From: Ignavibacteria bacterium
GTDB lineage: Bacteria > Bacteroidota > Ignavibacteria > Ignavibacteriales > Melioribacteraceae
DNA: 5,243 bases
Reading direction: 5' to 3'
Assembly: GCA_027347545.1 (NCBI GenBank)
Contig: DAIEQT010000433.1
Span: 1-5,243 of the forward strand
The translations under genes and the position numbers were made by a program. The notes below the pieces were generated by a model, which saw only the letters and a program-made list of their open reading frames with translations, was not told the DNA's origin and did not search any database. Positions 1 to 5,102 of the stretch are shown one piece after another; the first letter of the stretch is position 1; each line of letters begins with the position of its first letter.

Positions 1-321
1 TACGTTGTAGAAGTTGATAATAAAATTGTAGGCTGGCTAAAACTCACTGAAAATAAAGAAGAAGTAAGATTTTATCTTTCTTCAATTTATGTTTTACCGG
101 AATGCCAGAAAATGAAACTGGGTGAAAAGCTCTTTAGTATAGCTTGCGAGGAATCCGAAAAGCTTCAGCATAAAGAAATTTACATTGGCGTTATGGTACA
201 AAACGAGCGAGCGCTTAACTGGTATAAAAAACTTGGTTTCCATTTTTTTGAAGAACAACCTTTTACTATGGGAACTACTTCTGTCCCCCATCTGATAGGA
301 AGAAAAATTTTAGAGAAATAA
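1..321 (+). CDS. GNAT family N-acetyltransferase, C-terminal part (5' truncated by window edge)
   Basis: The frame is open from the first base to a TAA stop at 319-321, giving 106 residues without a start in the window. Two GNAT hallmarks are visible. The acetyl-CoA pyrophosphate-binding stretch follows a beta strand (YVLPECQKMKLGEKLF, about residues 30-45) and fits the Q/R-x-x-G-x-G/A pattern with Lys in place of the first Gly. The motif B stretch VMVQNERALNWYKKLGF (about 64-80) carries the usual Asn and Tyr. Such enzymes are cytosolic and move an acetyl group from acetyl-CoA to an amine, but the substrate cannot be read from this part. The acceptor-binding N-terminal half lies outside the window. 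No terminator is visible between its stop and the next gene, which appears to have its own promoter. Confidence 0.88.
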   Translation, partial: YVVEVDNKIVGWLKLTENKEEVRFYLSSIYVLPECQKMKLGEKLFSIACEESEKLQHKEIYIGVMVQNERALNWYKKLGFHFFEEQPFTMGTTSVPHLIGRKILEK

Positions 322-336
322 TTTCTTATTTTCGAT

Positions 337-344
337 TATCTTTG
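337..344 (+). promoter_or_regulatory. Bacteroidota-type -7 promoter element (TAnnTTTG)
   Basis: TATCTTTG at 337-344 matches the TAnnTTTG -7 consensus used by the primary sigma factor in Bacteroidota and relatives. It lies 15 bases after the upstream stop codon and 22 bases before the ATG at 367, which would place the transcript start near 350. No clear TTTG -33 box is seen at the expected distance, so the call rests on the -7 element and its position. Confidence 0.5.
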
Positions 345-366
345 CGCACCAAAAAAGGAGAAATAA

Positions 367-1395
367 ATGGCAACAAAACAAGATTATCTTAAAAATGTAG
401 TTAAACATATAGACATTAAAGAGCACAATGTTATTAAACTTGTAGATTCGATGGAAGCTATGGCATTTACCGCTCGCGATCTAAACCGCGCTGCTCAGAT
501 TTACGATATGATGCTTAAGGATAAAGATTGCACAGTTATATTAACATTGGCCGGAAGCTTGTTCAGCGCCGGATTGAAAAAAGTAGTTTTCGATTTGGTT
601 AACAACAACATGGTTGACGCAATTGTTTCTACCGGTGCAATTATGGTTGACCAGGATTTCTTCGAAGCGCTTGGCTTTAAGCATTACATCGGAACTCCTT
701 TTGTTGATGACAATGAAATGCGAGATCTGCACATCGACCGTATTTATGATACTTTTATTGATGAAGATGAATTACGTGTATGCGACGATACGACAGCTAA
801 GATTTTCGAGTCATTAGAAAAACGCGCTTATTCATCACGAGAATTGCTTTGGCATTTTGGTAAATACTTAGATGAAAACGGCGGACCGAAAGTTGATGAC
901 AGTGTAGTTTATGCCGCTTACAAAAAGAATGTGCCAATCTTCGTTCCAGCTTTCTCTGATTGCTCTGCCGGCTTTGGAATTGTTATGCACCAAGTAAAAA
1001 ATCCGGATTCTCACGTTTCAATTGATAGCGGAAAAGATTTTCTTGAGTTGACTCAAGTTAAACTGAAGAGCAAAGAAACCGGCATCTTTATGATTGGCGG
1101 CGGCGTTCCGAAAAACTTTACGCAGGATATTGTTGTTGCTGCCGACTTGTTACAAGAAGATGCACCGATGCACAAGTATGCGGTTCAAATTACTGTTGCC
1201 GATGTACGCTATGGCGCTCTTTCTTCTTCAACACTTAAAGAAGCAAGCTCCTGGGGAAAAGTTGAAACAACATTCGAGCAGATGGTTTACAGCGAAGCTA
1301 CACTTGCAATGCCATTAGTTGCCGGTTACGGTTACCACAAAGGAAACTGGAAAAACAGAACTCCAAGAGAGTTAACCAAGATTTACTCGATGTAA
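367..1395 (+). CDS. Deoxyhypusine synthase family protein (bacterial DHS-like, probably a polyamine aminobutyl/aminopropyl transferase)
   Basis: This is a complete 342-residue cytosolic protein. The start is set by AAAAAAGGAG at 351-360, six bases before the ATG. The fold is the NAD-dependent deoxyhypusine/homospermidine synthase family. Visible landmarks are LAGSLFSAGL (61-70) and NNNMVDAIVSTGA (79-91), matching the NAD-binding N-terminal half; VPIFVPAFSD (189-198); GGGVPKN (244-250); and KEASSWGKV (291-299). Lys298 in SWGK corresponds to the lysine that forms the imine intermediate in human DHS (Lys329), and Glu292 and Trp296 also match. By my alignment from memory, two pocket residues differ: human His288 becomes Asn250 and human Asp243 becomes Phe203. 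Bacteria lack eIF5A, so hypusine formation is unlikely. A free-polyamine substrate (homospermidine or spermidine type chemistry) is the inference. It appears monocistronic, with its own promoter and a terminator downstream. Family confidence is high, exact reaction low. Confidence 0.93.
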   Translation: MATKQDYLKNVVKHIDIKEHNVIKLVDSMEAMAFTARDLNRAAQIYDMMLKDKDCTVILTLAGSLFSAGLKKVVFDLVNNNMVDAIVSTGAIMVDQDFFEALGFKHYIGTPFVDDNEMRDLHIDRIYDTFIDEDELRVCDDTTAKIFESLEKRAYSSRELLWHFGKYLDENGGPKVDDSVVYAAYKKNVPIFVPAFSDCSAGFGIVMHQVKNPDSHVSIDSGKDFLELTQVKLKSKETGIFMIGGGVPKNFTQDIVVAADLLQEDAPMHKYAVQITVADVRYGALSSSTLKEASSWGKVETTFEQMVYSEATLAMPLVAGYGYHKGNWKNRTPRELTKIYSM

Positions 1396-1450
1396 CAAAT
1401 TGAGTGATTTGATTCCATCGAATGATTTTTTACTGATTTATCTGAAAAGA

Positions 1451-1470
1451 GGGCTTCATGAATGAAGCCC
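1451..1470. repeat. Perfect palindromic hairpin, REP-like
   Basis: GGGCTTCAT, then GA, then ATGAAGCCC form a perfect 9-base inverted repeat. It is followed by CCTACAAAAAT, so on the minus strand it reads TTTTTGTAGGGGC..., the general form of GTAGGGGC...GCCC intergenic repeats seen in many bacteria. There is no T-tract on either side, so it is not a canonical terminator. It lies between the DHS-like stop and the real terminator and would be in the 3' untranslated part of that mRNA. Confidence 0.6.
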
Positions 1471-1488
1471 CTACAAAAATGGTAAATA

Positions 1489-1520
1489 AAAAAGCCGCTC
1501 ATTGTAGCGGCTTTTTGTTT
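1489..1520 (+). terminator. Rho-independent terminator of the DHS-like gene
   Basis: GCCGCT (1494-1499) pairs with AGCGGC (1506-1511) around a six-base loop CATTGT. The stem is extended by A/T pairs (1489-1493 with 1512-1516), and the 3' side runs into TTTTTGTTTTTT. It lies about 95 bases after the stop at 1395. Because the 5' side is A-rich, it may also act on transcripts arriving from the minus strand. Confidence 0.88.
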
Positions 1521-1539
1521 TTTGATTTCATTGAGATTC

Positions 1540-1661
1540 TCCCAAAGGTGGCCGTCGCATAATTAATATTTTTTAATAAATAGCCCGCGGATGACGCAGA
1601 TTTAACAGATTTACACTGATAAATTATTGATTCATTAATTATGGGACAGCCTCCAAAGGGA
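1540..1661. repeat. Imperfect long inverted repeat bracketing a degenerate tandem repeat
   Basis: Bases 1540-1565 and 1636-1661 are inverted copies of one 26-base unit. Read outward from the inside, both follow TAATTATGxGACxGCCxCC then three variable bases then GGGA, with 20 of 26 positions matching. They enclose about 70 bases that include the GAT-phased tandem repeat at 1590-1620. The arrangement resembles a decayed intergenic mobile unit or a pair of facing copies of one repeat family. No open reading frame of note lies inside. Confidence 0.55.
1590..1620. repeat. Degenerate short tandem repeat phased on GAT
   Basis: Consecutive units GATGACGCA, GATTTAACA, GATTTACACT and GAT follow one another with a period of 9-10 bases, after GCCCGCG. 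This is the general look of the widespread ATCTGCGTnA / ATCTGTGTAA type intergenic repeats found in many bacterial genomes (here read on the minus strand). It has no coding potential that I can support. Confidence 0.5.
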
Positions 1662-1694
1662 TGCCTTCGGCATTCGTCTCGCAAAAAGCGAGAC
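1661..1694. repeat. Two adjacent hairpins downstream of the pterin operon
   Basis: ATGCC-TTC-GGCAT (1661-1673) is a 5-pair stem, and GTCTCGC-AAAAA-GCGAGAC (1676-1694) is a perfect 7-pair stem. The second lies 17 bases past the SDR stop on the minus strand, so it would form at the 3' end of the four-gene operon mRNA. Neither strand has a T-tract right after the stem, so it is at best a weak terminator or a stabilising 3' hairpin. The flanking TCAGAATGA (TCATTCTGA on the minus strand) matches the border of a common bacterial intergenic repeat type. Confidence 0.5.
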
Positions 1695-1711
1695 TCAGAA
1701 TGAAGATATAA

Positions 1712-2416
1712 TTATAACTCTCCGGTAACCGGTCTTAACACCACTTCTTCAGTAACTAGATTAGTCTTCTCTTCGTACAATCTATAAATTAATTTTGCAA
1801 TTGCATCAGCGCTCATCATTCTTTCCGAATGTTTTTCCAAAACTTTTTCATGCCAAATCTCGGTTGCGGTTGGTCCAGGAGAAACATTTATGACGCGGAT
1901 ATTTTTATCGCGTAGTTCTTCTCTGAGGACTTGAGTGAATGCAAGCAAACCCGATTTTGAAGCCGAGTACGCGCTGCTTCCTGTGAAAATTTTTTGCGTT
2001 ACTACCGATAGGATATTAATAATTGTTCCGTTCTTCCGCTCAATCATATCAGGCAAAACATTTTTAATTGTATAAATCGAGCCCAATAGATTTGTCTGAA
2101 TGATGTTCTCCATTGTTTCCACTGAGTCTTCGATTGCATTTCTAAACGAAGTTATTCCAGCATTATTAATAAGTACATCAACTTCATATTCAGAACTAAG
2201 CATGCTATAAACTTCTGTGACTTTTGCCTTGTTAGCTACATCCATCTGAATTGGAATAAATAATTCACCAAGATTTTTTTGAATATCACTTAGCAATTCT
2301 TTACGGCGTGCTGTGCCTGCTACCAAAACTCCATTCGAGACAAATATTTCTGCCAAAGATTTTCCAATGCCGGAACTGGCTCCGGTTATCCAAACAATTT
2401 TTTTCTTATCGGTCAT
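1712..2416 (-). CDS. Short-chain dehydrogenase/reductase, candidate sepiapterin reductase of a pterin operon
   Basis: This is a complete 234-residue classical SDR. The Rossmann cofactor motif is TGASSGIG (11-18), and Arg37-Arg38 after the second strand favour NADP(H). NNAG is at 84-87, Asn109 is the structural/catalytic Asn, Ser137, Tyr150 and Lys154 (YSASK) form the catalytic set, and SPGPTAT lies at 179-185. It is the last gene of the operon. Its ATG shares a base with the folE stop (TAATG), and only a weak AGAG ribosome site precedes it, which suggests translational coupling. Following PTPS and GTP cyclohydrolase I, the natural role is reduction of 6-pyruvoyltetrahydropterin to a tetrahydrobiopterin isomer, as sepiapterin reductase does in animals and in Chlorobium. 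SDRs are too similar for the substrate to be read from motifs alone, so an unrelated oxidoreductase remains possible. SDR membership is certain; the pterin role rests on context. Confidence 0.93.
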   Translation of the reverse strand: MTDKKKIVWITGASSGIGKSLAEIFVSNGVLVAGTARRKELLSDIQKNLGELFIPIQMDVANKAKVTEVYSMLSSEYEVDVLINNAGITSFRNAIEDSVETMENIIQTNLLGSIYTIKNVLPDMIERKNGTIINILSVVTQKIFTGSSAYSASKSGLLAFTQVLREELRDKNIRVINVSPGPTATEIWHEKVLEKHSERMMSADAIAKLIYRLYEEKTNLVTEEVVLRPVTGEL

Positions 2417-2979
2417 TAAATTCTCTTAGCAATTAAATTTAAAAACTCGGTTCTAGTTCTTGCATCTTCCTTAAAGATGCCATGCATCGCACTTGTTGTT
2501 GTAATTGAATTCTGCTTTTCTACTCCGCGCATCATCATACACATGTGATAACCCTCAGCAACAATTGCAACGCCTCTCGGCTGTAAATATTTTTCAAGTG
2601 TATCGGCAATCTCTTGAGTCATTCTTTCCTGTACTTGTAAGCGCCTGGCGTACATTTCAACTATTCTTGGGATTTTACTTAAGCCGACAATTTTACCGTT
2701 TGGAATGTAAGCGATGTGAATTTTTCCATAGAACGGAAGAAGATGGTGCTCGCACATGCTGTAGAAATCAACATCTTTTACAATAACCATTTCATCATAC
2801 TTTTCATTAAAAACCGCGCCATTCAAAATTTCATCAATATTTTTCCGGTAACCGTCTGTAAGAAATTCAAATGATTTTGCAACTCGCGAAGGCGTTTTAA
2901 GCAATCCTTCCCGGCTCGTGTCTTCGCCGACCTCCAACAAAATAGTTTTCACGCTTTCTTCTAACTTTGAGTAATCCAT
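2416..2979 (-). CDS. folE: GTP cyclohydrolase I
   Basis: This 187-residue cytosolic enzyme converts GTP to 7,8-dihydroneopterin triphosphate, the entry step to folate and biopterin. The zinc ligands are visible as Cys76 and His79 in [12 protein letters not shown] and Cys147 in [11 protein letters not shown]; His78 and His145 match further active-site residues of the E. coli enzyme. Other family signatures are TPSRVAKS (29-36), [23 protein letters not shown] (99-121) and [11 protein letters not shown] (157-167). Its length is normal for a bacterial type IA enzyme without an N-terminal extension. The ATG overlaps the PTPS stop by one base (TAATG), and AAAGGAAA at 2989-2996 lies nine bases upstream, inside the PTPS gene. 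Its stop overlaps the SDR start in the same way. Its place between PTPS and an SDR points to biopterin-type synthesis, though it could also feed folate. Confidence 0.97.
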   Translation of the reverse strand: MDYSKLEESVKTILLEVGEDTSREGLLKTPSRVAKSFEFLTDGYRKNIDEILNGAVFNEKYDEMVIVKDVDFYSMCEHHLLPFYGKIHIAYIPNGKIVGLSKIPRIVEMYARRLQVQERMTQEIADTLEKYLQPRGVAIVAEGYHMCMMMRGVEKQNSITTTSAMHGIFKEDARTRTEFLNLIAKRI

Positions 2980-3392
2980 TAAATATTCTTTCCTTTGTAT
3001 TCAATATAGTTGTTTTCTGTTTCGAGCAATTTAATAGAATAAAGTTTCCCGCTTGGAATTTTACTCTCAAGTTCATCCCAAATTGCTATTGCAATATTTT
3101 CCGCAGTTGGAATTTTACCGGCGAGAAACTCCACATCAAGGTTAAGGTTCTTATGATCTACCTTGTTAATCACGTTCTCAATTATAATTTGCTTTAGCAG
3201 CTTCAAATCTATCAAGTAGCCGGTTTTGGGATTTACTTCTCCGCAGATTGTTATTTCCAAAGTGTAATTATGTCCGTGACCATTTGGATTATTACACTTT
3301 CCAAAAAGTGAATTGTTTTCTTCATCCGAAAGGTTTGGATTAAACAAACGATGCGATGCTGAGAAGACTTCCCGGCGGGTAACATAAACCAT
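2979..3392 (-). CDS. 6-pyruvoyltetrahydropterin synthase (PTPS/QueD family, animal-type active site)
   Basis: This 137-residue cytosolic protein has the single T-fold domain of the PTPS/QueD family. Zinc ligands are His14 (SASHR), His39 and His41 (GHGH). The catalytic Cys33 sits in [14 protein letters not shown], so the spacing is C-x5-HGH as in animal PTPS, not the C-x3-HGH of QueD. Asp79-His80 (VDHKNL) complete the catalytic triad, and Glu98 and Glu124 (ETENN) match the pterin-anchoring region. Every one of these positions is offset by exactly nine from the rat enzyme as I remember it, implying an ungapped core. The expected reaction is 7,8-dihydroneopterin triphosphate to 6-pyruvoyltetrahydropterin plus triphosphate. 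It starts two bases after the peroxiredoxin stop, with AAAGGAAA (3399-3406) as ribosome site inside that gene, and overlaps folE by one base. Automated annotation may label it 6-carboxytetrahydropterin synthase (QueD); no queuosine genes are nearby. Confidence 0.93.
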   Translation of the reverse strand: MVYVTRREVFSASHRLFNPNLSDEENNSLFGKCNNPNGHGHNYTLEITICGEVNPKTGYLIDLKLLKQIIIENVINKVDHKNLNLDVEFLAGKIPTAENIAIAIWDELESKIPSGKLYSIKLLETENNYIEYKGKNI

Positions 3393-3394
3393 AT

Positions 3395-3856
3395 TTACTT
3401 TCCTTTTATCACTTTAAGTATTTCTTCTACGTGCCCGGCAACTTTAACTTTTGGAAATATATTTTGAATCTTGCCATCTTCATCTATTACAAAAGTTGTT
3501 CGTTCAATTCCCATGTACTTTCTTCCGTACATACTTTTTTCTTTCCAGACGCCATATTTCTCCAGAACTTCTTTGCTTTCATCGCTAAGCAGAACGAAAG
3601 GCAGACTATACTTTTCTGTAAACTTTTGATGAAGGCTAGCCGAATCGGCACTAACGCCAATTACTACTGTTTTGAGTTTGCTAAAATCCGGAAACGAATC
3701 TCGGAAATCGCAAGCTTCTTGTGTACAGCCGCTAGTCATATCCTTTGGATAAAAATAGAGAACTACTTTCTTTCCTTTGAAATCGCTAAGGGAAATTTTC
3801 TTGCCGCTTGCGTCTGGAAGTTTGAAGGCCGGGGCTTTTTTACCAACTTCTAACAT
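3395..3856 (-). CDS. bcp: Thioredoxin-dependent thiol peroxidase, Bcp/PrxQ type peroxiredoxin
   Basis: This is a 153-residue atypical two-cysteine peroxiredoxin that reduces hydrogen peroxide and organic hydroperoxides using thioredoxin. The signature YFYPKDMTSGCTQEACDFRD carries Thr41, peroxidatic Cys44 and, five residues on, resolving Cys49 (the C-x4-C spacing of PrxQ). Arg119 in GIERTTFVID completes the active site. No signal peptide is seen, so it acts in the cytosol. I place the start at the ATG at 3856. A GTG six bases further upstream (3862) would add two residues, but it overlaps the ribosome site AAAGAGG (3862-3868), which is spaced five bases from the ATG. It is the first gene of the four-gene operon, only two bases ahead of PTPS, so it is probably co-transcribed with the pterin genes. 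A sensible link is removal of peroxide from tetrahydropterin autoxidation, which is inference. Confidence 0.95.
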   Translation of the reverse strand: MLEVGKKAPAFKLPDASGKKISLSDFKGKKVVLYFYPKDMTSGCTQEACDFRDSFPDFSKLKTVVIGVSADSASLHQKFTEKYSLPFVLLSDESKEVLEKYGVWKEKSMYGRKYMGIERTTFVIDEDGKIQNIFPKVKVAGHVEEILKVIKGK

Positions 3857-3861
3857 GTTCA

Positions 3862-3868
3862 CCTCTTT
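3862..3868 (-). promoter_or_regulatory. Ribosome binding site deciding the bcp start
   Basis: On the minus strand AAAGAGG lies five bases before the ATG at 3856. The alternative GTG start at 3862 would use the last G of this site, so the two cannot both function. The ATG is preferred. Confidence 0.7.
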
Positions 3869-3910
3869 TATTATCTCAACATCACATTAGGCGATTTTAG
3901 TTCCGCTTTA

Positions 3911-3946
3911 AAATAAAAAAAGGAGACATTAATAGTCTCCTTTTTC
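3911..3946 (-). terminator. Rho-independent terminator after the dodecin-peroxiredoxin operon
   Basis: GGAGAC (3922-3927) pairs with GTCTCC (3935-3940) around a seven-base loop, extended by five A/T pairs on the outside. On the minus strand the stem runs into TTTTTTTATTT, and it begins about 18 bases after the peroxiredoxin stop at 3964. On the plus strand it also has a TTTTTCTTT tail, so it could work in both directions, but no plus-strand gene reads into it here. It separates the two minus-strand operons. Confidence 0.85.
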
Positions 3947-3963
3947 TTTCACATAAACTGAGT

Positions 3964-4446
3964 TTAGTTTAATTTCTTTAGGCATTCCTGAATTGCTTGG
4001 TAATTTGGCTCATCACCTGCTACTTCAAGAACCTCTGCATATTGAACAACACCTTGTTTATCAATTACAAATGCAGAACGTTTAGCTACACCCTTCAAAT
4101 CCCATTTACCCGGCAACCAAACATCATAGATAGCGCCGTAAGCCGGGGCGACTACTTTGTTGAAATCGCTTAAGAGAGGAAAATTGAATTGATACTTATC
4201 AACCCAAAGTTTTTGTGCGAAAGGACCATCAACGCTGATACCAAATACCTGCGCGTTTAGTCCTTCATAATCTTTCATGCTGTCTCTTGTAGAGCATAAT
4301 TCTTTTTCGCAAACACCAGTCCCAACTGCCGGGAAAAATAAAAGTACGACATTGCTTTTTCCTTTATAGTCAGCAAGAGTTTGTGTTTGGTTTGATGTAT
4401 CTTTTAAAGAAAAATTCGGGGCTTGATCGCCAACCTTAATTGCCAT
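3964..4446 (-). CDS. Peroxiredoxin (AhpE/Bcp-like redoxin)
   Basis: This 160-residue cytosolic peroxiredoxin is distinct from the Bcp enzyme encoded downstream. The active-site stretch is FFPAVGTGVCEKELCSTRD: Pro39, Thr43 and peroxidatic Cys46 fit P-x3-T-x2-C, and Cys51 is at the position of a PrxQ-type resolving cysteine. Arg123 in AKRSAFVID is the third catalytic residue. The FFP...TGVC-x-KELC form and the SVDGPFAQK-W stretch resemble the AhpE-like group more than classic Bcp, but the assignment to subgroup is tentative. Its ribosome site AAAGGAGA (4451-4458) overlaps the dodecin stop, and the genes are 10 bases apart, so they form a two-gene operon closed by a terminator. The expected role is reduction of hydrogen peroxide or alkyl hydroperoxides with thioredoxin or a similar thiol donor. 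Confidence 0.93.
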   Translation of the reverse strand: MAIKVGDQAPNFSLKDTSNQTQTLADYKGKSNVVLLFFPAVGTGVCEKELCSTRDSMKDYEGLNAQVFGISVDGPFAQKLWVDKYQFNFPLLSDFNKVVAPAYGAIYDVWLPGKWDLKGVAKRSAFVIDKQGVVQYAEVLEVAGDEPNYQAIQECLKKLN

Positions 4447-4456
4447 TTTTTCTCCT

Positions 4457-4660
4457 TTAGTCTTTTAGTTTTCTTCCAATTCTTACTTTAACTTGAAACT
4501 CAACTTTGCCTTCCGAAGTAACTCTTCCGCGCTGTTCAGCAACTTCGAACCAGCCAACTTTCTTTTCGGAGTGAGCTTCTAAAACTACTTCGCGTACAGC
4601 TTCTGCAATGCTTTCTGTTGAAATTCCAACGCGTTCTACAACTTCGAATGACTTTGACAT
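4457..4660 (-). CDS. Dodecin, small flavin-binding protein
   Basis: This is a 67-residue dodecin, a family whose members assemble as hollow dodecamers that store or sequester flavins (riboflavin, FMN, FAD) and sometimes CoA. The layout is strand, helix, two strands, beginning SKSFEVVERVGIS. The helix TESIAEAVREVVLEA (15-29) is followed by the family core VGWFEVAEQRG (35-45) and a final strand VEFQVKVRIGRKL. Trp37 and Gln56 match the flavin-sandwiching Trp36 and Gln55 of the Halobacterium protein. The length is typical. The ribosome site AAAAAGGAG (4666-4674) lies five bases before the ATG, which fixes the start. It is the first gene of an operon with a peroxiredoxin. One reading is that it holds free flavin, limiting flavin-driven peroxide formation, while the peroxiredoxin removes peroxide. 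The promoter is not clear from the sequence. Confidence 0.96.
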   Translation of the reverse strand: MSKSFEVVERVGISTESIAEAVREVVLEAHSEKKVGWFEVAEQRGRVTSEGKVEFQVKVRIGRKLKD

Positions 4661-4734
4661 ATTAACTCCTTTTTGATATTAAAAAGTTCACTATGAATTG
4701 ATTTACTTGGGATTAGTTACAAAATACTTCTTTA

Positions 4735-4930
4735 TTAACTAACTGAAGTTACGCACTTTGTGATTTCTTAGTGTCCCCGCCTGCTAAAGTATATTCAACG
4801 TGGCGGGCAGGTTTGTGACTTAGTGGCAAAAGAAAACATAAGAAATTGAGCCACAAAGGCACCAAGACACCAAGTTTCACTAAAAATAATTCACAAAAAT
4901 TCAATTCATGCGTAACTTCAGTTAACTAAC
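4735..4930. mobile_element. MITE-like element with terminal inverted repeats and flanking direct repeats
   Basis: The ends CTGAAGTTACGCA (4743-4755) and TGCGTAACTTCAG (4909-4921) are perfect 13-base terminal inverted repeats. Outside them, TTAACTAA occurs at 4735-4742 and again at 4922-4929 in the same orientation. This looks like an 8-base target duplication, and the match runs to nine bases if the following C is counted. The interior of about 150 bases has no gene. It holds a CCCGCC/GGCGGG stem (4776-4781 with 4802-4807), two direct copies of TTTGTGA...CTTAGTG (4757-4773 and 4812-4825), and a facing related stretch GCCACAAAGGCACCAAGAC (4850-4868). These CTTTGTG/CTTAGTG units resemble a common intergenic repeat type. 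It could also be a large palindromic repeat rather than a transposed unit. Confidence 0.65.
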
Positions 4931-5102
4931 ATAAAACATCACTAAATAAGTTCGATTTGGAGATTTTTTCTATTTCAAAAAGTAGATTTTTTAATAAGCG
5001 AGTTGAATAAGATTAAAAGCAAAAAAGAATTACTCTTGGTTCGTGATACCGAATAAATTAATTTTCCAGGCAATTTTTCAAAAAACCATAATTGAGGATT
5101 GA
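4931..5102. other. AT-rich leader region ahead of the M28 peptidase gene
   Basis: There is no gene here. The stretch is A/T-rich. TACTCTTG at 5031-5038 is one base off a TAnnTTTG -7 box, but no -33 partner is seen, so a promoter is only suggested. GAGG at 5094-5097, five bases before the ATG at 5103, is the likely ribosome site. A repeated AGATTTTTT (two copies about 30 bases apart) is the only other pattern and may be chance. Confidence 0.35.

Noticed and set aside
367..1395. True deoxyhypusine synthase acting on a translation factor
   Set aside because: Bacteria lack eIF5A, and two substrate-pocket residues appear changed. The family is clear but this reaction is unlikely.
1451..1470. GGGCTTCAT/ATGAAGCCC hairpin as the DHS-like terminator
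   Set aside because: It has no T-tract on either strand. The hairpin at 1489-1520 has the proper tail and is the better terminator.
1499..1684. Small minus-strand open frame of 61 codons
   Set aside because: It lies wholly across the terminator and the intergenic repeats, has no good ribosome site, and its translation resembles no family.
2505..3197. Plus-strand open frames opposite folE and PTPS
   Set aside because: They are antisense shadows of two well-supported genes and show no recognisable protein features.
2979..3392. Queuosine-pathway QueD
   Set aside because: The active-site cysteine spacing is C-x5-HGH, not C-x3-HGH, and no queC, queE or queF gene is nearby. GTP cyclohydrolase I and an SDR fit biopterin better, although the pathway is not proven.
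3857..3862. GTG start adding two residues to the bcp peroxiredoxin
   Set aside because: The GTG overlaps the AAAGAGG ribosome site that is correctly spaced for the ATG at 3856.
4757..4868. CRISPR-like array from the repeated CTTTGTG/CTTAGTG units
   Set aside because: The units are short, degenerate, in both orientations and irregularly spaced, with no uniform spacers and no cas genes.
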